DNA from: Chryseobacterium indologenes
Lineage (GTDB): Bacteria > Bacteroidota > Bacteroidia > Flavobacteriales > Weeksellaceae
Assembly (NCBI GenBank): GCA_002439165.1
Contig: DJTE01000006.1
Location: 1-36,269 of the forward strand
DNA length: 36,269 bases
Reading direction: 5' to 3'
A program made the translations under genes and the position numbers. Numbering within the stretch: position 1 is the stretch's first letter; every line of letters starts with the position of its first letter. The notes under the pieces are model-generated. The model was not told where the DNA came from, searched no databases, and saw nothing but the letters and a program-made list of their open reading frames with translations. Below are positions 31,300 through 36,269 of the stretch, piece after piece.

Positions 31300-34200
31300 A
31301 TGAATTTCAGATTTACCGCCTATATTGTACTGCTCATCGCTCTGTTTTCAATAGATTTGAAAGCACAGAAGCAGTTTAAAGATTTCGAAAAAGAAAAAAC
31401 GTATATACAGACCAGCCATGTTTTTTATAAACCCGGTGAGACGATGTATTTTAAAATCTACACGGTGCAGGCAGAAAACAATCTTCCCGCAGACCAGAGC
31501 CGGGTGGTGAATTTTGAACTGATTGATCCGTCCGGAAGCGTCATTTCAAAAAATAAGTACGAAATTACCAACGGCTGGTCAGAAGGATATTTCCATTTCA
31601 GTGAAGATATGAAGGGTGGAATTTACACAATCAGGGCTTTTACAGGCTGGATGCAGAATGAAGAGGGAAAAAATGTCTTTGAAAAAGAAATTACCCTTCA
31701 GAAAGTGGTTTCACCGAGAATTCTGATGAAGCTCGATTTCCCTAAAAAAGGATACGGAGCAGGAGATGAGGTAAATGCCGATTTTTCAATGCGGAGTCTT
31801 GCCAACCTGCCAATTCCTTTCTATGAAGCGTATTACACCGTGATGCACAACGGAGAAAAAGTGACGGAAGGCAGCCTGATAACAGATAAGGAAGGAAAAA
31901 AACAGCTGAATTTTAATCTGCCCAAAGTTTTAACATCATCAGATGCACTCCTGAGTATCAAAGTGGTTTTTGACGGGTTTACAGAATCCATATCAAGAAA
32001 TATTCCGGTTGTTCTCAATAAGCTAGATGTGAAATTCATGCCGGAAGGAGGAACTTTCATCAATGGAACAGAACAGAATATAGCGTTCAAAATTATAGAT
32101 GAATTTGAAAAACCTGTCGATGCCGTACTGGAAATCTATAACCGGAGTCACCAGAAAGTCGCTGAAGCTTCTGCCTACAACTTCGGGATGGGAAGTTTCG
32201 TTTTAACCCCTGAAAAAAGCCAGGTCTACTATGCAAAAGTAATCAGACCTGAGAATATTTCACAGACGTATCCGCTTCCGGAAGCTCAGGATGAAGGTGT
32301 TGTTTTCAACATCAGAAAAGATCATCAGAAGATCTATTTCACCATGACCTCCACAGATCACAGAAGTGTTGTGTTGAAAGGCAGTTTCCGCGAAAAAGAG
32401 ATTTACAGTCAGTCGTTTTCCCTGCAGAAAGGACCCAACCGTTTTGAAATCCCGGAAAATGAACTTCCGGCCGGCATCATCAGATTTACAGTTTCCGAAG
32501 GAGAAAAACCTCTAGCAGAACGTATCGTTTTTACCAATGAAGACCGGCAGATGAACGTTAAAATAAAGCCGGTAAAGAAACATTACCTTCCGAGGGAAAA
32601 AGTAGTTCTGGATATTGAAACTACTGACAGCAACGGAAAACCGGTTCCTGCCAATCTTGCGATGAGCGTGGTGGATGATAAGCTATGGACGTATGCAGAT
32701 GACAAGCAGAATCATATCCTTTCGTGGCTTCTGATGGATTCCGAGCTGAAAGGAAAAATAGAAAAGCCTCAGTTCTATTTCGATAAAAAAGAAGAAAAAG
32801 CAAAGAAAAGCCTTGATCTGGTGATGCTTACCAACGGCTACCGGTATTTTGAGCTGGTTCCGGAAGTAATTAAAAATCAGAAATACAAATACCTTCCCGA
32901 AAAAAAGAATCCTGTTTATGGAATTGTAGAAGATGAAAAAGGAAATCCTGTGAAAGCAGACATCTATCTGCTGGAAGGAAACAGGGTGCTGAAACAGGAA
33001 ACTTCAGACGAAGGGACTTTTTATTTTTCAGATCTTAAACAATCGTATGACTATAAGCTTATTGCCAAATCTTTTCAGCCGAAACAGAAGGTGAAGATCA
33101 GGATTCTGTCTTACAGGCTCGCTGTGAATCCTCTGGCAAAAAAATCCCTGAATAACATCAATGTAGATGAGATTGTAAAAGAAGCCCTGAAAGAAGCCGG
33201 AACCATAAAGCTGAAGGCAGAACCCCAGCCAGAACAGACGAACACTGAAACTTCAAAACAGACTTCCGGAGATCAGAGGGAAAGACCTTCCAGAGCGGGA
33301 AGCAGAAGGACCGTGAAAGATTCGGCCAATGCCAGAATTGAGGAAGTCGTTATAGTTGGGTATAGTATGATGAAAAAAAAGGATCTTACAGCAGCTGCAA
33401 CTACTGCAAAAGCAGAAGAATTACAGAATCCGGATCTTGCTTCTGTTTTGAACGGTAAAGTAGCAGGACTGGCTATAAGCCCTTCAAACGGACAGCCTGG
33501 CATTGCAGGTAACATTCTGATCAGAGGAACGGCCTCAATCTCAAATAAAACCCCTCTGTTTATTGTAGACGGAGTGCCGGTGGAGAATTTTAAAGCGGTT
33601 ATTAATCCTGATGACATCAGCAATATAACCATCCTGAAGGATGCTGTGGCAACCTCTGTTTATGGAAGCCGGGCTGTAAATGGGGTGGTAATTATCAATT
33701 CTTTAAGCAATAGAAGATCAGGACTTAATGTTGATGTTACCCCGAAAACCTATTATGCAGTAATGGCTGTTCCGGGAGACAGCCTTTTGTCTTATTCGTA
33801 CAGCAGAAATTTTTCCTATCCTGTTTACAGAAATACCAATACCTCTTACCGTTTTGATTACCGGGAAACTCTGTACTGGAATCCGGTAGTGGAAACCGAT
33901 AAGAACGGAAAAGCCAAAGTTGAATTTTATAATTCTGATGCCAATTCAGCATTCAGGATCATGACAGAAGGGATTTCCGGAACAGGGCAGATCGGGAGAA
34001 ATGAAACCACCTACGCTGTGCAGAGCCTGATTGCCATTGATGCGAAAATTCCGCAATACCTTACAAGAACTGATCAGATGACCATTCCTGTTGTGATAAA
34101 AAACAATTCGTCCGAAACCCGGAAAATGAAGCTGGATGTTATTGTTCCGAATAGGGTTCGATTAATAGAATTTGACAGTATTATTACTTTAAAACCGCTG

Positions 34201-35868
34201 GAGTCCGGAAGAATGCTGGTCAGAATGCAGACGGATGAGGTCATCAGTTCCAATATTCAGTTTGCCGTACAGTCCGGAGATTTCAGGGAAACAGCAATTT
34301 TTCCTTTGAATGTGGAAGAAAAAGGATTTCCGCATCATTATGCCCTGATCAGCAATAAAGTGGAAAATATAAAGCCCGACATTCCCGATTACATCAACGG
34401 AAGTCTTTCTTCTTCCTATACGGTCTTTGAAAATACAGCTCTCCAGTTGTTTGAAGATCTTGAAAGGCTGAAGCGTGAACCTTACGGATGTTTTGAGCAG
34501 CTCTCATCAACCGTATATCCCAATATCTTTATTCTTGATTATCTGAGAACCATCAAAAGAATTACCCCGGAAACTGAAGCTTTAGTAGTAAGAAATATGA
34601 GGAAAGGCTTTCAGAAAATGCTTGCCTATAAAGGAAAAGACGGCGGTTTCGGATATTTCAATTCTTCGGAATCTGATGCTGCAGTATCTGCGTTTGCCCT
34701 GCTGGAATTCAACGATCTGAAAAAATACGTTCCTGTTGATCAGAGAATCATACAGAACCTGACTTCTTTTATTTTATCCAGGAAAAACCAGAACGGAACT
34801 TTCGAAGTGAGGAAAAGCTATGAAATGCAGCGTCCTTTTAATGAACATGCATGGTCCAGGAATCTGTATGTGATCTATGCACTTTCTAAATCAGGAATAA
34901 AAGAAGGGCTGGATCAGGCTTATAAAACAGCACTGGATAAAGCAAAATCGACTCAGGATTCGTACCAGCTGGCTTTAATGGCCAATACGGCAGCCCAGCT
35001 TAATAAAGAAAGTGATTATCAGGAACTGATAACCCTTCTCAACAGGCAGTATGAAAATGATAAGATGAAAACCGAAATCACTTTCACCGGTTCAGGAGGT
35101 TTTTCCGCCAAAGCAGAAACTTTATCGCTGTACATCATGGCTTTGCAGAAAGACGAAAAACAGAATGAACTGAAAATTGCTGAAGCTGTTGATAAGCTTG
35201 TAAATTACAACGGATATTACGGCTTCGGATCTACACAGGCTACGACACTTGCTATGGAAACTTTATCAGGTTTCTTTGCAAAAAATGAAAAACTATACGG
35301 TAAACAGAAACCGGTTATTACCATCAACGGTGCGAAAGTAAAACCGGATCTGAGCCTGGCCTCAGCCTATAAAACCGGACAGAATGAAATTAAAATAGAA
35401 TATGAAGGTTCAATTCAGAAAGGACTGCCTTACAAGCTGGAATATGAATATCACACCCTTCAGGCTCCTGAAAGTAAAGACATTCCGGTAACCCTGGAAA
35501 CAAGATTGAAACCGGGTATTTTAAAAGTAGGAGAGACCGGCAGAATGACCGTGAGCGTTAAAAATAAGATCAACGGACCTCTGCCGATGGTTACTGCAAA
35601 AATCGGTATCCCTGCCGGACTGACCTTACAGAATGCCCTGCTGAAAGATCTTATCGATAAAAAGCAGATCTCTTATTATGAGATTTTCGATAATTATCTG
35701 GTGCTGTACTGGGAACATTTTGATGCAGGGGAAACTAAAGTCGTCAACCTGGACCTGAAAGTGGAATTCGCAGGGGAGTATACCGGAAAATCCAGCAATG
35801 TCTATATGTATTATATGCCGGAATCCAAATTCTGGAATCAGGGGATAACGGCAAAAATTGAATATTAA
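31300..35868 (+). CDS. Thioester alpha-2-macroglobulin with an embedded SusC-type plug domain
   Basis: A 1522-residue protein with a Sec signal peptide (ending near LKAQ) and no lipobox. Residues 30-530 are macroglobulin/MG2-like domains (TSHVFYKPGETMYFKIYT). Residues 536-600 are a CarboxypepD_reg-like domain (NPVYGIVEDEKGNPVKADI). Residues 640-678 are a charged, disordered linker. Residues 679-803 are a complete SusC-type plug: IEEVVIVGYSMMKKKDLTAA, SVLNGKVAGLAISPSNGQPG, ILIRGTASI, TPLFIVDGVPV and SVYGSRAVNGVVIINS. Residues 850-940 are the central A2M domain (LYWNPVVETDKNGKAKVEFY). Residues 1035-1350 are the thioester domain with PYGCFEQ (Cys1064, Gln1067). C-terminal MG-like domains end near 1522. 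A2Ms trap proteases through a bait region and a reactive thioester. Here a receptor plug sits next to the A2M domain, near the usual bait position. The gene starts 3 bases after the plugless barrel gene. Confidence 0.88.
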   Translation: MNFRFTAYIVLLIALFSIDLKAQKQFKDFEKEKTYIQTSHVFYKPGETMYFKIYTVQAENNLPADQSRVVNFELIDPSGSVISKNKYEITNGWSEGYFHFSEDMKGGIYTIRAFTGWMQNEEGKNVFEKEITLQKVVSPRILMKLDFPKKGYGAGDEVNADFSMRSLANLPIPFYEAYYTVMHNGEKVTEGSLITDKEGKKQLNFNLPKVLTSSDALLSIKVVFDGFTESISRNIPVVLNKLDVKFMPEGGTFINGTEQNIAFKIIDEFEKPVDAVLEIYNRSHQKVAEASAYNFGMGSFVLTPEKSQVYYAKVIRPENISQTYPLPEAQDEGVVFNIRKDHQKIYFTMTSTDHRSVVLKGSFREKEIYSQSFSLQKGPNRFEIPENELPAGIIRFTVSEGEKPLAERIVFTNEDRQMNVKIKPVKKHYLPREKVVLDIETTDSNGKPVPANLAMSVVDDKLWTYADDKQNHILSWLLMDSELKGKIEKPQFYFDKKEEKAKKSLDLVMLTNGYRYFELVPEVIKNQKYKYLPEKKNPVYGIVEDEKGNPVKADIYLLEGNRVLKQETSDEGTFYFSDLKQSYDYKLIAKSFQPKQKVKIRILSYRLAVNPLAKKSLNNINVDEIVKEALKEAGTIKLKAEPQPEQTNTETSKQTSGDQRERPSRAGSRRTVKDSANARIEEVVIVGYSMMKKKDLTAAATTAKAEELQNPDLASVLNGKVAGLAISPSNGQPGIAGNILIRGTASISNKTPLFIVDGVPVENFKAVINPDDISNITILKDAVATSVYGSRAVNGVVIINSLSNRRSGLNVDVTPKTYYAVMAVPGDSLLSYSYSRNFSYPVYRNTNTSYRFDYRETLYWNPVVETDKNGKAKVEFYNSDANSAFRIMTEGISGTGQIGRNETTYAVQSLIAIDAKIPQYLTRTDQMTIPVVIKNNSSETRKMKLDVIVPNRVRLIEFDSIITLKPLESGRMLVRMQTDEVISSNIQFAVQSGDFRETAIFPLNVEEKGFPHHYALISNKVENIKPDIPDYINGSLSSSYTVFENTALQLFEDLERLKREPYGCFEQLSSTVYPNIFILDYLRTIKRITPETEALVVRNMRKGFQKMLAYKGKDGGFGYFNSSESDAAVSAFALLEFNDLKKYVPVDQRIIQNLTSFILSRKNQNGTFEVRKSYEMQRPFNEHAWSRNLYVIYALSKSGIKEGLDQAYKTALDKAKSTQDSYQLALMANTAAQLNKESDYQELITLLNRQYENDKMKTEITFTGSGGFSAKAETLSLYIMALQKDEKQNELKIAEAVDKLVNYNGYYGFGSTQATTLAMETLSGFFAKNEKLYGKQKPVITINGAKVKPDLSLASAYKTGQNEIKIEYEGSIQKGLPYKLEYEYHTLQAPESKDIPVTLETRLKPGILKVGETGRMTVSVKNKINGPLPMVTAKIGIPAGLTLQNALLKDLIDKKQISYYEIFDNYLVLYWEHFDAGETKVVNLDLKVEFAGEYTGKSSNVYMYYMPESKFWNQGITAKIEY

Positions 35869-35889
35869 AACTAAGTGAAAAAATATGAT

Positions 35890-35918
35890 AATCCCGGTTC
35901 GTAAAATCCGGGATTTTT
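35890..35918 (+). terminator. Rho-independent terminator after the A2M gene
   Basis: AATCCCGG (35890-35897) and CCGGGATT (35908-35915) pair around a 10-base loop, followed by T residues to 35918. It marks the end of the four-gene locus. Confidence 0.82.
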
Positions 35919-35920
35919 AA

Positions 35921-36269
35921 ATGTTGTTGGATCAACGCAACAGGCACTAAGAATCTTTTAAAATAGAGATGCTTTCAAGGCGCAAGGGCGTTAGCGCTTA
36001 GCAGAGGTTCTATTTTTATTCTCTCGCAAATTTTGCAGATTATGCAGATCTTTATTTCATCATAAAAGAATTTGAGGGCATAATAAAATCGTTGCTAAAA
36101 ATCTTTGATTTTTTTGCTTCTTAAAAACAGAATAATGGCTTAAATCCCTTGTATCGTTGCGTTTCTCCAACCCCGAATATTAATATCCAAAAGTTTTATT
36201 TCCCACAGATGGCAGAAGGCACAGATTTTTGATAGATGTTGTTGGACCAACGCAACAGGCGCTAAGAAT
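35921..36269. repeat. Intergenic repeat cluster with 34-bp direct repeats (right edge)
   Basis: Positions 35921-35954 recur at 36236-36269 with two differences (unit ATGTTGTTGGATCAACGCAA and onward, 315 bases apart). Positions 36156-36171 (GTTGCGTTTCTCCAAC) are an imperfect inverted copy of 36241-36256. The stretch from 36025 to 36054 carries the GCAGATTATGCAGAT core shared with the copies near 4.2 kb and 21.1 kb, and 36147-36171 matches 31-55. There is no gene here, and the second direct-repeat copy is cut by the window end. Confidence 0.65.

Noticed and set aside
35921..36269. CRISPR array or insertion-sequence ends
   Set aside because: There are only two copies of a 34-bp repeat, 315 bases apart, with no regular spacers and no transposase or cas gene.

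Overview
The window reads as chromosomal DNA of a Flavobacteriia member, most likely Chryseobacterium or a close Weeksellaceae relative. The signs are AT-rich intergenic DNA with no obvious Shine-Dalgarno sequences, several TTG-N(17-23)-TAnnTTTG promoters, type IX secretion (T9SS) sorting domains, SusC/RagA-type outer-membrane proteins, a single-chain alpha/beta 2-oxoacid dehydrogenase E1, and short degenerate intergenic repeats. I call 26 protein genes and see no rRNA, tRNA, CRISPR, transposase or prophage.

Layout. Positions 1-4050 carry a hotdog thioesterase, a small four-helix membrane protein, a secreted S9 peptidase and a hypoxanthine-DNA glycosylase. Positions 4351-7665 (minus strand) are a tight overlapping operon of a Tat-exported GH109 glycosidase/oxidoreductase, a sugar nucleotidyltransferase and a sugar kinase; it looks like release and re-activation of an N-acetylhexosamine. 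Positions 7806-11277 (minus) hold a serine hydrolase, an M61 peptidase and an AIM24 protein. Positions 11533-20719 (plus) are mostly housekeeping: queA, rlmN, a sterol-desaturase-family enzyme, a secreted propeller-like protein, a polyprenyl synthase, the fused E1 and a membrane methyltransferase. Positions 21171-22803 are a divergent HxlR regulator/Old Yellow Enzyme pair with a repeat-rich operator region. Positions 23022-25514 (minus) hold a T9SS-sorted protein and a secreted bleomycin-hydrolase-like peptidase.

The most unusual part is 25660-35868, four consecutive plus-strand genes. (1) An ECF sigma factor. (2) A 756-residue chimera with an anti-sigma-like N-terminus, one membrane helix, a SusC-type TonB plug, a von Willebrand A domain and a T9SS sorting tail. 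(3) A SusC-like outer-membrane barrel with no plug domain. (4) A 1522-residue thioester-containing alpha-2-macroglobulin with a SusC-type regulatory domain and plug embedded just before its central A2M domain, roughly where animal A2Ms carry the bait region. Plug and barrel, normally one polypeptide, are therefore split: two plugs sit on large extracytoplasmic scaffolds and flank one plugless barrel. I infer a split-receptor surface system in which the plugs dock the A2M and VWA proteins into the barrel under control of a dedicated sigma factor. The domain layout is read directly from the sequence; the mechanism is inference.

Degenerate copies of one intergenic repeat family occur at both ends of the window, near 4.2 kb and near 21.1 kb. 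The 21.1-kb copy supplies the stop codon and last residues of the HxlR regulator.
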